Positions 1-10,900 of a stretch of 64,000 bases of DNA are shown here, in pieces. Below the pieces are notes generated by a model that was given only the letters and a program-made list of their open reading frames with translations, had not been told where the DNA came from and ran no database searches. This stretch comes from Nipponacmea schrenckii. Its lineage: Eukaryota > Mollusca > Gastropoda > Lottiidae. The position numbers and the translations under genes were made by a program. Where the stretch lies: NCBI GenBank assembly GCA_030562195.1, contig CM060199.1:38646338-38710337 (forward strand), read 5' to 3'. Within the stretch, counting starts at the first letter, position 1; every line of letters starts with the position of its first letter.

Positions 1-1289
1 TCTTCATAATTGTGAACACTGAAATTATGACGACAAGCGGCGCTGGTGGTTGTTAGCATATCTGATACAGACTATAGATATTGATGTAATGCCAAACTGA
101 AAGTAGTCGAAATAAATTCGAAATTCAAAAGTCGCTCTTCATAGAAATGTGGTCAATGATCAAATGCATCCATGTGCTAACTTTCATTAAAATCGGTCAT
201 TCAACAGTGCCTGAATTAGGACTAGAACAATTGTAACCAAAATTCAAAATGGCGCCTAAATATGGCAGCCTGCGGTAACTTTTTAGTTCTTATCGATTAC
301 TATTCACAATTCATTGATAAAACAGTTTGCACTTTCACCTGGCTATTAAAGACCAGAAGTTACGTAATTACGTCATTTGAGGCCAAACCGGAAGTTCAGA
401 TTTTTTTTCTACAAATTTTGTTAAATTAGAATCATATCGCCATTCAACTAAATTCCACAATTTATATTAAGCGAGAAATCAGGGTTTGAAATTTTTCCCG
501 ATGATCCTTCAATTTTAACTTGCAAATCGTGGATCGAGGATTTAACCGAATTGCATAAAACCTATAATTGTTATTACTTTGTTGTTTTCAAATATGAAAA
601 TCCGTTTGAAATCGAACCGACAATAAAGATGCAAGGGCAAAAAACCCTCAACTTCCGGTCGGAGAAAGAACTTCCGGTTTTGTTTTATTTGATAATAGTA
701 ATTATTCTAATGTCCCATATGAAGTCAAAATGTCTGTACCTAGGACCAGTTCGTCTGCAAACTCGTCCAAGAATCGCAAAATAAATAATAAATAGATTCT
801 AATTATGAATCGTCGAAATACGTAAATATGGATTTTTGTTATGGGCCACTGAGTACTGAACGTACGTTTCCTTGTTTCTTCAGTCACTGTTTCCAAACAA
901 ATCATGTTTAACGCTCAAAGAATTTCGACTCTTAAATTAAAACATATTGTCTTCAAAACTTTTGCGCCCCCGTGGAATCTTCTCGTAGGCCACATCTGGC
1001 CCCCGAGCCAGAGTTTGGGAACTCCTGATCTATTATATTGTAAGCCATGAAGGCAGATTGATCATTTTTATAGACTGTAATATATTAACCGTACACGCAT
1101 TCTTTTTGTCAGCTATGTCCAATAAGACAGTCATATAAAAACATGTGGTGGTCTGATTCCAAATATAAGGAAAAGATAACTCGATTTGTAATTTCCGGAA
1201 GTAGAATAGAAGCTAGTATCAAGAGGGAAATGAAAAAGTTATGTAAAACTTGAAAAACGATACATAACTTCAGGGTGGATTGGCATACG
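1..1289. other. Upstream region of SPRTN, no gene seen
   Basis: No coding exon is supported here. The first 950 bases look like old repeat DNA. Bases around 960-1035 contain a C-rich stretch ending in gagtttgggaactcctgat, a wording that resembles hAT-type transposon ends seen in many animal genomes (resemblance from memory only). A palindromic TTCCGGAA with flanks giving CCGGAAGT at 1195-1202, about 90 bp before the SPRTN start codon, is a good ETS-factor site and suggests that the SPRTN promoter lies at roughly 1100-1280. Confidence 0.4.
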
Positions 1290-4200
1290 ATGGAAGACGA
1301 AGATTTAGCTCTGGCATTGGCCCTGCAAGAAGAACTGAACAGTGGATCGCCTCATACTCCTTTTCCATCCCAATCTGCTTCAAAAAATAAGTCCAAAAAT
1401 TTTAAGTCGCCATCTCTTGTTGATGAGTTTTGGGAACTGTCAGATCCAAACCCTGATATAAGAGGTCTGTTTCTGCAGTTTAATGAGAGATTTTTCTGGG
1501 GGAGACTGGCTGGGATTGAAGTAAAATGGAGCCCTAGAATGACTAGGTAAGCATTGGAAACAGACCATGAGCTAGGTCCGCAGAGGTGTAAGACAGTTTT
1601 ATTGGAATCGCAACAGCCCAATCGCTAGAACTGAATAGGTGCTGGGGACCTTATTTTTTTGTCCTGGTTCTCCCCTGGGGAATTTTGAAACTAAAAGTAT
1701 TTCTGATGATTTTGAGGCACTGAAATTCAATCAAATTAATCAATCTCTGCTAACTGAAGGATGTTTGAGAGAGGAGAATCGGTGGATCTAAATTCTTCCC
1801 AGCCCCATGGACCCTTACCCGACGCTTGGGCTGAATCGCAAAAACCACAAACATCTGAATTTAAATTCAAAAGGGACAAATTGATGCTATCAGTGTTCTC
1901 AGGACGCATATAAAGTTTAAAAAAACTTTTAACAAATCTTAATAATATTCCATATTCTTGTACCATGGTATTCCTGAATGTTTCTGTTTGTCTATTTATA
2001 GCTGTGCTGGTATATGTTGTTATGAAGGAAGGGGTGGACTTTGTTCTGTTAGATTGAGTACACCATTGTTAAAACTACGACCAAGGAAAGACCTTGTCGA
2101 GACTTTACTGGTTTGTGCTCAACTTTTTCTTAGACTAACTTTCTTGAGTGCTATTTAGAAAAGTAATTAGAGAATATATATCTGGACACATTTATATGGA
2201 TAACAAATTGCTTGATGAGATATAAAGATATACTATTTCTGATGTATATTGACTTAACATTTCACCTGCTCATACAGGCAGTGTTGAGTAAATTATATCA
2301 GTACCGGTATATCCATATTTCTAGTGCTTTTTCACATATGCCTATTTCTATGTCACATAAACAGTACATTACAAGTTATAAAGAATATAGAAGATATATA
2401 GATATACTATTTCTGATGAATATTAACTTAACATTTCACCATACAGACAGCTTTGAGTTAATAAATGTCAGAAATAGTATATCCATATATCCAGTGCTTT
2501 TTTGCCAATGTCTATTTCTATATGTCTCATAAACAGTACATAACAAGTTATAAAGAATAACAAGATATATGGATATACTATTTCTGGTATTTATTAACTC
2601 AATATTTCTTATACTCATTCGGGCAGCTTTAAGTTAATAAATATCAGAAATAGTATATCCATGTATCCAGTGCTTCTTAACCTATGTCTATTTCTTTATG
2701 TCTTCTAAACAAATTATCTAATAACGAAGTTGTTATCCTTAAAATTGTGTCCAGATATGTATTATACTAATAATAATAAGGTCAAGTATAAGTAGGTCAG
2801 AATGTTACATTTAGACCTTAGTTGATATTCTCATATTGGCATTTCTGGCTCACAAGTGACATCATCATGATATAAAAAAATCACTTTATATAGGGACTGA
2901 TAAGTGCTTGACTTAATACTGAAAATGTGCCAGCTGGGTTGATATGGCTCCACTTAAAGAGAGAGAAATATCTTTATTATATATATTAATAATTTGTTTT
3001 CTAGCTCATGTATCTTTATTGTATTTCAGCATGAGATGATACATGCCTATTTATTTGTAACAGAAAACAATAAGGTAGGCTATGGTTGAAAACAGACTGT
3101 TATCTCTGTCTGAGAAGTGATGGTTGTTGTATAATCAGTGGACAAATTTAAAGTTTAAGTAACTTTTCTGGGGAATTCTTAGAGCCTTGCTCTGACATTT
3201 TGTTTATCTGCATTATGTTAAAAGTTGATTATAGTTGAAGATTTCTCTAGCACTTTTGAGAATAAGCATTTTACATCCCATTTACATCTTAACATATATC
3301 TAGATTTACTGTCAGACTTGGTCCAGATAATTCATTAAGAAGAGACTGTTTTCTGTCTAATTTAATGTTAAAAGTAGCTTTAATGACATATTTATAGCCT
3401 TGGTCTTCAGGACAAATCTCCATTGATATGTATCTGATATCCAGTTGGTATCAAGTCACAATAAAACATATCTATTTAATGACCGAATTAATGATAATTC
3501 ATTCAGAATATACTTCTAATTTGTAGGATCGTGATGGCCATGGACCAGAATTCCATAAACATATGTATAGAATAAATGCAGAGACTGGTACCAATATATC
3601 TGTAAGACATTCAGTATTTTCTCCTCAAGGTCTCCATCAATAAATACAATTAAATTTAATTTTAGCAAATGATGGTTACGAATTTTGATTAACAAGAGTG
3701 AATTGAATATTTGTAAAAAGGGAGACTACTACATTTCCAATATTTTCTATCTTGGATTGTTAACCTTTAGGAATTTAGATATCACATGTTTGATACATCT
3801 CAAGGTATCCTAAAAAGGGTTCATAAAAATGTGGGGCTCCTATATCATAAATCTTACTGGCTATTTGAACCTATATTGTATTGTCTTCCAACCATTTTGA
3901 TTTTTAGAATCAATGAATTTGTTGTCGATTTTAAATAGTAACCTTAATTATTTTTCAATGTCTGTTGTCTCTGTTGCTAAGGACAAGCTTATAAATCTGT
4001 ATTCAGGCCCTGTGTGCTACAGGCTGTACACGTTAAAGTTCCCCAAACAGTTGGAAATTGCAAAGAGAGTAGGCTAATGCTAATGTCTTGGCAAAATTTC
4101 CCTCATTGCACACTGCATGGTGTCTTCATTAGATCATAAGGTGCAGAAGAGTAGGACGTAAACTCCATTTCATTTCATTTCTGTCTTCAGTATTGAGTTG

Positions 4201-5959
4201 TTTATATTATATTTTATCTGTTTATAATTTTAGGTTTATCATACTTTCCACGATGAAGTTGAATTATATAAAACACATTGGTGGAAATGTAATGGACGCT
4301 GTCAGAAACAGAAACCTTATTACGGTATGGTGAAAAGATCCATGAACAGAGCTCCGTCTAAAAACGACACCTGGTGGGAAGAACATCAGAAGACTTGTGG
4401 GGGGAAGTTTATTAAAGTTAAGGAACCAGAGGGATACGGTCAGAAGAAGAAAGGGGACAAGAACTCAGAGAAAGGGTATAAATCAGATTCAGAAATTGGT
4501 AAGAAAACACAGACTGTTTTCAATAATTTAGGTTCGTTAGCTAAATTGTCTCTAAGGAAAATTCTTAGGATTTCTAGTTCGATAGCAAGTTTGTTTGCAT
4601 TCTGTGTTATTAGCTGTCTTCATACAAGTGTATTTCAGCCATTGCATGGGGTTTGTCTTTTTCTTACCCTGGCCACAAAAATATTCCAAAATGTAATTGG
4701 CTCAATCTTTTTTATGCTGGCCCAGTTTGTTAATTTCTAATAAAAAAGCTATAAATGCCATCACTCTGGATCTTGTTACGTTTGTTATTTTTTCAGAGAA
4801 AAAGAAGTCTAAATCACCAGACATACGATCGTTTTGGGGGAAGGGACAACTGGTGAAGAATGATAAACCAGCTACGGCGATTTCTAGTGATGTAGGAAAA
4901 AGTTCAACCAATGAAATTCTTGTGAAAAAGGGAAGTGGAGATGGGAAAAATAATTATCCATCAACATCCAAGCCACCTGTTTATATGGGAGATAATTCAG
5001 CCAAGCCTATTAATTCAGACTACAATGGTGTTAATATACCCAACATCCGATCAAAAGGTTATGATTCGGATTCAAATGTGATGAAAGCTAAAACTATTTG
5101 GAATATTGACAAAGAGCAACCTGTTTCTAAGCCATCGCTCAGTGGAAACGGTCAAATTTTAGGGAAAGGAGACAAGCATCAGATGAAAAATAATCTTACA
5201 AGTGTAAACACCACCAAATCTTCCAATGATTCTGATTTAAATGTTATGAAAGCTAAGACTATATGGAATAAAGACCAAGAAGAAACAGTGAAACGACCAG
5301 CCTTCATTGGACAAGGTAATACATTAGGACAAGCAGAAGGAGGTCTCAGTTGGCTTGCTCAATTCAGAAAAGGAATAACTGCATCTGGGTCAAAAAATAC
5401 CCCAAAATCGACTGCTCATATCAATAATGATACTAAACATCGTTCAGAGAAGACTTTTGGTTTGAAGTCTGAAAAGGAAAATAATGTGAGTACAGGACAA
5501 AAGAGAAATGTGATCCAAAAACAAAATGACTCTAAATTTAATCCAAGTGATAGTGACTTTAAGTTTAAAAAGAGAAAAGAATTGTTTGATTCTTATTTTG
5601 AAGTTGGCAATAAACCTATAACAGACTCGAAATCAGGAAATAAGATAAAGAAAGCAGTTTTAGTTTTTTCGGAAAGTGATGAAGATGACCCCGAACCAAT
5701 CTCAAAAAAAATCAGACGATCAAATTCACCAGACGTTACACTTCCAACAATTTCATCACCTACCTCTAGAAAATCCCAGGATTTCAGAGAAAAAACTCAG
5801 GGAAATTCCATTCATTCTAACTCTAGTAGTTCAAATCTACCCAACAGTGCAATAAATACAATAGAAGCCGTGCCAATGGCTAATTGTCCAGTCTGTCAAA
5901 TGGAAGTGTCCACTGTAGAAATCAATAACCATTTAGACCAATGTCTTTCTGTATCGTAA
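1290..5959 (+). CDS. SPRTN: SPRTN (Spartan/DVC1), DNA-dependent metalloprotease for DNA-protein crosslinks, six exons
   Basis: Exons: 1290-1546, 2002-2110, 3030-3074, 3527-3601, 4234-4498, 4797-5959; all junctions are AG/GT with matching phases, giving 637 aa. The family cleaves proteins covalently trapped on DNA at stalled forks. The SprT domain starts after a short acidic N-terminus (MEDEDLALALALQEE). Exon 3 begins exactly with the zinc motif HEMIH (H123, E124, H127), and the third ligand is H142 in GHGPEFHKHM. WWKCNG and WWEEHQKTCGG mark the Zn-binding subdomain. The C-terminal half is disordered and Lys/Ser-rich, with p97-binding SHP-like motifs, a PIP-like LFDSYF near residue 510, and a UBZ4 zinc finger at the very end (NCPVC...HLDQC). 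Length is above the human 489 aa, mainly from the disordered part. The ATG at 1290 is chosen because the conserved N-terminus starts there. Identity is near certain. Confidence 0.96.
2177..2762. mobile_element. MITE with about 30-bp inverted ends and internal tandem hairpins, in SPRTN intron 2
   Basis: The left end reads atatctggacacattt, then atggataacaa; the right end is its reverse complement (ttgttatcc ... tgtgtccagatat). Between them are about three repeats, each a palindrome pairing atggatatactatttctga with cagaaatagtatatccat. No coding capacity. The short open frames here are a by-product of the repeat. Confidence 0.7.
3030..3601 (+). other. SPRTN: SPRTN catalytic exons 3 and 4 (HEMIH and third histidine)
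   Basis: The 45-nt exon 3030-3074 encodes HEMIHAYLFVTENNK and the 75-nt exon 3527-3601 begins DRDGHGPEFHKHM. Together they supply all three zinc-binding histidines and the catalytic glutamate, with the same spacing as in human SPRTN (19 residues from first to third histidine). The very short exon 3 is easy for gene finders to miss, and a model without it would wrongly look like a dead protease. Confidence 0.93.
3602..4233 (+). other. SPRTN intron 4 with a 5'-truncated SINE
   Basis: Roughly 4005-4190 matches the 3' two-thirds of the SINE found complete at 30683-30965: acaggctgtacacgttaaag, cagttggaaattgcaaa, then cataaggtgcagaagagtag and a tail of repeated catttcattt. The rest of the intron shows nothing recognisable. 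Confidence 0.7.
5063..5329 (+). repeat. SPRTN: Internal duplication in SPRTN spanning the SHP box
   Basis: Two 102-nt, 34-codon segments (5063-5164 and 5228-5329) each start DSD, contain NVMKAKTIWN and end in an SHP-like motif. Copy 1 ends LSGNGQILG, copy 2 FIGQGNTLG. The second fits the p97/VCP-binding SHP pattern F-x-G-x-G-x-x-L exactly; the first has Leu for Phe. An additional FWGKGQLV at 4832-4855 has the F-x-G-x-G spacing but ends L-V. Human SPRTN has one SHP box. Confidence 0.85.
5882..5950 (+). other. SPRTN: UBZ4 ubiquitin-binding zinc finger of SPRTN
   Basis: The last 25 residues hold C-x2-C-x11-H-x3-C (NCPVC ... HLDQC), the UBZ4 layout that lets SPRTN bind ubiquitylated PCNA. It ends a few residues before the stop, so this protein lacks the short tail that follows the UBZ in human SPRTN. 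Confidence 0.88.
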
Positions 5960-5983
5960 TAATTCATAATTTATTTATGCCTT

Positions 5984-5989
5984 ATTAAA
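5984..5989 (+). terminator. Probable SPRTN polyadenylation signal (ATTAAA)
   Basis: ATTAAA lies 25 bp after the SPRTN stop and is followed by a TG-rich and T-rich stretch (tgtgcagtattttttt near 6006-6021), the usual arrangement for cleavage. It would give a very short 3' UTR. Confidence 0.5.
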
Positions 5990-7383
5990 CTGTGATAATC
6001 ATCGCATGTGCAGTATTTTTTTCTCATCCAAATGTTGTCTTTGTATCACAGGTTCAATGTTGTTTAAGTGAAACAATATAGTAAAAGAACATTGCTGGAA
6101 TATAAGGTTATCTCATTGTATCCTGTATACAAGGTTTAACATGGTCGTATTAACCCATATTAAACTAAGCTCAATACACTTCGTTATGTAGGCTTTGAAA
6201 TTGAATGGATTGGCAGAGAATTCCTAGAAAGATTCTCGAGAAAAGTTTGATTGGACAATATGCAGCTATGAATATGTAATTTCCTTCTCTTGTATCACAT
6301 CAGTCTAGAGTCTTGAGGAAGTATGATGGATGGGGATGTGGTTTGGACACAATGAATTTCCCTCACATATACTACCATGGTCTCTAGGAAGTATGATGGA
6401 TGGGGGCGATGTTTGAACACAATGAATTTCCCTCACATATATTACCAAAACCTCAAAGAAGTATGATAAATAGGGGTGATTTGGATACGATGGGGAAAGC
6501 CAGTGTCTTATATTCACTACTCCATATTCAATGCAATTTTCAAAACAACCAAGCCATATTGTGCCAACCTCTATAATGTCAGAATGTCCAATTTACCCAT
6601 TTAGATTAACCCAATATTACAATAAAAGCAAGCTAGGTGTGTATTTAGTTGGAAAATTCATCAGATTTAAATTAGTTGATTAACAAAATTATTTTACTAC
6701 AATACAATAAAAACAAAAAGAAAGATATATAAATTATTCAAAAAGATAATAAACATAATTGCTTAATTTAAGAAAGTTTCTCATAGTCACAGAGACTCTT
6801 TAATACAATACAGAAACTCTTTTATTATTGAGCTTGTTTATAACACATATTTTATGTGGTATGCTTAAAGCGTATCAGTTACATATATGCTGGATCTACC
6901 TAAACTGTTACATTGCCAACTCATAAATGATGGTCTTAATATAGGATTAAATGATCAAGTGGAAGAAAAAAGTTAACTTTTTCTCATATCTTACTATGAA
7001 CTGTGACTGGTCATTGCAATTTCACTAATTGATCTTTTTAGTTCAGTTCAACGGTCTAAATTATAGTCTTTTCACTATCCAAACAATAACCTTTAGTCAG
7101 AATTGTAGATGAAAGGGATTACGTTTAGCTACACTTTGTGGATGAAACAGGTTTTGCTTAGCTACACTTTGTAGACAAAAGAGGTTTTGATTTGATACAC
7201 TTTGTAGCCGAAATGGTTTTGCTTTACTACACTAACAAGTCCATAATTCGAAAATAATTTGAAAAAGAATTATACTGTAAGTTGTTTAAAAATGTCTCCA
7301 AGGTCTTACAAAAAAACATCGTTCAGATGTCCAGTTCCGTTTCACTCAGCAGAGTTATAAGTGAAATTTGTGACTTTTTCATC
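5990..7383. other. Intergenic region between SPRTN and the small minus-strand gene
   Basis: Apart from the 70-bp repeat at 6305-6500, about three degenerate tandem copies containing tacactttgtag occur at 7095-7215. The rest is AT-rich with no coding signal. The 3' UTR of the 7384-7680 gene must lie in its right-hand part; no clear minus-strand AATAAA was seen close to that stop. Confidence 0.4.
6305..6500. repeat. Three tandem copies of a roughly 70-bp unit
   Basis: The unit contains gaagtatgatggatgggg and aatgaatttccctcacatat; copies start near 6315, 6387 and 6458, the third being diverged. It lies between SPRTN and the small minus-strand gene. The open frame on the minus strand here comes from the repeat. 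Confidence 0.7.
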
Positions 7384-7680
7384 CTACAAACTCTCAATTT
7401 TCTTTTGGAACTCATAAATTTGTTTTCCAATTTCTTTCACCATTTCTTCTTTAGAGGCCTTAGGGTGGTCCTTCACATATTTCGAAATACTTAAAATGGT
7501 TGCTGTTCTCAGGGCTTCTATTTCTTGTTCGTTTGTTAACTTATTCATTACATAGGCTGCTACTCGGGCACCTGTCACTCTCTGAAGCATCTCCTTGTCT
7601 CCATTAGTGATAAAGTTCAGAGTTCCCAAATCCTGTAAAAAGTCTCCATTTTGTCCACTGAATAAATTCAACAAATCCAT
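7384..7680 (-). CDS. Small intronless protein of 98 aa, unrecognised
   Basis: An uninterrupted 98-codon frame starting MDLLNLFSGQNGDF and ending KQIYEFQKKIESL. It is predicted to be all-helical: a short hydrophobic N-terminal segment, then amphipathic helices rich in Lys, Glu and Ile, with no signal peptide, membrane span, Cys cluster or known motif that I can identify. I do not recognise the family. Reasons to believe it is real: balanced amino-acid composition unlike the Ile/Tyr/Phe-rich chance frames around it, a start codon in reasonable context (GGAATGG), and a divergent position 266 bp from the Pellino start codon with ETS-like CTTCCG motifs between. It could be a retained single-exon gene or the coding exon of a gene with upstream non-coding exons. 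Confidence 0.68.
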   Translation of the reverse strand: MDLLNLFSGQNGDFLQDLGTLNFITNGDKEMLQRVTGARVAAYVMNKLTNEQEIEALRTATILSISKYVKDHPKASKEEMVKEIGKQIYEFQKKIESL

Positions 7681-7946
7681 TCCGTCTTGTGGGTTTTGAA
7701 ACGTGATTTTATATGAATTAAGTTCAGAAAAATAAAGAAATTTTGCAATAATTTTAGAACTTCCTCTAAAACAAAAAAGCGCCCTCTGTCAACAATTCAC
7801 GACTTCCGTTTCCGGTTTTGGATTGAACCCAAATGTTTTTATTCTGTTGTATCGTTCATCATTTGTGAAATAAAACGTGAACATTTGTGGAAATGTAACT
7901 TTTTAGACACAGGATTATTTCATGAATACTCTATTTAATCACAAAA
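7681..7946. promoter_or_regulatory. Shared divergent promoter region, small gene (-) and Pellino (+)
   Basis: Only 266 bp separate the two start codons. At 7800-7816 acttccgtttccggt holds two overlapping ETS-like cores (CTTCCG and TTCCGG). No TATA box is convincing. Whether both 5' UTRs begin here cannot be read from sequence alone. Confidence 0.45.
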
Positions 7947-10900
7947 ATGCCGGACACGAAGAAAAAGTGAGTATTAAAATATTTTCTTTGTTTCTAATGA
8001 ATGAATAAAATGAAGCTGGTCGCACTGTCAATTAGGCCTAATATGTCATTTTATAATTTACGACTTGACTGGGACTAAACAGTGTTGTTATCAACATCTG
8101 TAGTTCTACACAGCTTACATTGTATAGGTATTATCTTCACTCTATGGATTTTATTTTCCTTCTTAACACTTCTTGATTTAATTAAAAGCATCTCAAAAGT
8201 AAATTTGTTGCAAATAAAGGTTTTTTGGTCAATGGTGTAACTCAACGAAATGTGGTAGGTCATATTTTTTTTAAATAAGTCTAGCCAAGACATTTTGAAA
8301 CATAATTTTTCTGTTGATAAACCTTTGTGCCAGTGCCACATAATAAATCCATTAAAGGTTAACAACAAAGGATTTAACAATGCCCCATGTGGTCTATTAA
8401 GGGTTACAAATTATGGGAATTTGATATTATTATTGCTACTACTCTTGTCAGGAAATGAAATCTTTAACAAATTAGGTTAATTGGTTAATATGGAATTAAT
8501 TAATACAGATTGTTAACGAGTAATTAACAAGTAGCTGAACTGAGGGTGTTGATGATTGACTTCTGAACATTCTATTTTTATGTTGATCCTAATTCATCCC
8601 ACATTATTTCTAATATTGACCTAAAGCATGTTCAGGATTCAGATTTGAAATTAATTGGATTGGTTTAGTTATAAGATCATTAACATGTAAATAAGGAAAA
8701 ATTTGAATAAAAGAGAAAACACGAAAAAAGTTTACATAAATTGTAATCATCAAAAATAAACTTATTCTTTATTATGTCTGTGACTTCACTATAGGAAAGT
8801 ATCCATTATAAAACATATTACCTTGGCCATCTATTATAACATTCTAAACTAAATTTGGTTTATTTCATTACCATCATGTTGGTTTTTTTATTGCAGGCCT
8901 CCTGATGATTTTGTGCTGGGAGAAAACTTAGTTCAAGCAAGTCATCACCCTCCTGGTACCGATAGTAAATCCTCAAGTGTTCAGTACCAACCTGACTGTC
9001 AACCTATCAAGTATGGTGAATTAATAGTATTAGGGTGAGTAGACAAACCCATAAGAGATTGATTGAATGAATAACACGGTTCAGACTTGAGTGAACTGAA
9101 TAATAAGCCAAAGGGATTTGGATGAGGTTTTGAAACCTGGTACAAAGTGAAATGAGTACACTTATTGTTATATATATTTAATTACCAGTCTGATTCCTGT
9201 TCGACGTCTTCATTAGCCCATAAGGTTCAGAAGAGTGGGGCTAAATCTCCATTAATTTCATTTTCATTTCCTGTTCGACAATAAATCATTTTTTATATCA
9301 AGTTTATTCATTATACAAAATCTGACAATATATAGAGAATCACCACAAGTTGATAAAAGTACAAAACTGTGAGATTCCACCAAGGTTTTTTCAACTCTAT
9401 CAAGGAGTGGTGATATCTTTTATATCAAGGAAGACTAGAGTTTGAGAATATATTATCACCCAATATCACTGTTAATTAAAATGGCATATTTTTAGTGTTA
9501 TCTCCTAGGAGATATAGTGCAGTAGATAATACAAACAATATCTACTGTAGAATACCTTATTGGGTGATAAATATATTTATCATACAAACAATATCTACTG
9601 TAGAATACCTTATTGGGTGATAAATATATTTATCATACAAACAATATGTACTGTAGAATACCTTATTGGGTGATAAATATATCTATCATACAAGCGATAT
9701 CTACTGTAGAATACCTTATTGGGGGATAAATATATTTATCATACAAGCAATATCTACTGTAGAATACTTATTGGGTGATAAATATATTTATCATACAAGT
9801 GATATCTACTGTAGAATACCTTATTGGATGATAAATATATTTATCATACAAGTGATATCTACTGTAGAATACCTTATTGGGTGATAAATATATTTATCAT
9901 ACAAGCTATATCTACTGTAGAATACCTTATTGGGTGATAAATATATTTATCATACAAGCTATATCTACTGTAGAATACCTTATTGGGTGATAAATATATT
10001 TATCATACAAGCTATATCTACTGTAGAATACCTTATTGGGTTGATAAATATATTTATCATACAAGTGATATCTACTGTAGAATACCTTATTGGGTGATAA
10101 ATATATTTATCATACAAGTGATATCTACTGTAGAATACCTTATTGGGTGATAAATATATTTATCATACAAGCGATATCTACTGTAGAATACCTTATTGGT
10201 TGATAAATATATTTATCATACAAGTGATATCTACTGTAGAATACCTTATTGGGTGATAAATATATTTATCATACAAGCTATATCTACTGTAGAATACCTT
10301 ATTGGGTGATAAATATATTTATCATACAAGCGATATCTACTGTAGAATACCTTATTGGGTGATAAATATATTTATCATACAAGTGATATCTACTGTAGAA
10401 TACCTTATTGGGTGATAAATATATTTATCATACAAGTGATATCTACTGTAGAATACTTATTGGGTGATAAATATATTTATCATACAAGTGATATCTACTG
10501 TAGAATACCTTATTGGGTGATAAATATATTTATCATACAAGTGATATCTACTGTAGAATACCTTATTGGGTGATAAATATATTTATCATACAAGCGATAT
10601 CTACTGTAGAATACCTTATTGGGTGATAAATATATTGATAATACAAGTGATAGCTACTGTAGAATACCTTATTGGATGATAAATATATTTATCATACAAG
10701 TGATATCCAGTTCTAATATTATATGCTATGGCTGATATTCAGTTCAATTCTGATATCTTCACCGATGTAGCTCAAAGATTTCAATATTTTAATGCCAAGA
10801 CATTGTTTTACATATTTACTTGTATTAATAACAGAGTTTTATACTGCTATATAATTGATAAGTCTAGGGATTTTTTAGATTAATTTTATGCTCAGGAAAG

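Noticed and set aside
4327..4740. Frame of 137 codons running past the SPRTN exon 5 donor
   Set aside because: Only 4327-4498 is coding; the rest is intron with Phe/Leu-rich chance translation. The donor GTAAGA at 4499 and acceptor at 4796 restore the conserved frame.
7947..7966. Doubt whether the seven-residue first exon of Pellino is real
   Set aside because: Kept: ATG in good context, consensus donor GTGAGT and phase matching exon 2 exactly, although transcript data could reveal another first exon.
9666..10573. Repeated 72-codon frames (GDKYIYHTSDIYCRIPYW)
   Set aside because: Translation of the 53-bp satellite; identical peptides recur and no flanking gene signal exists.
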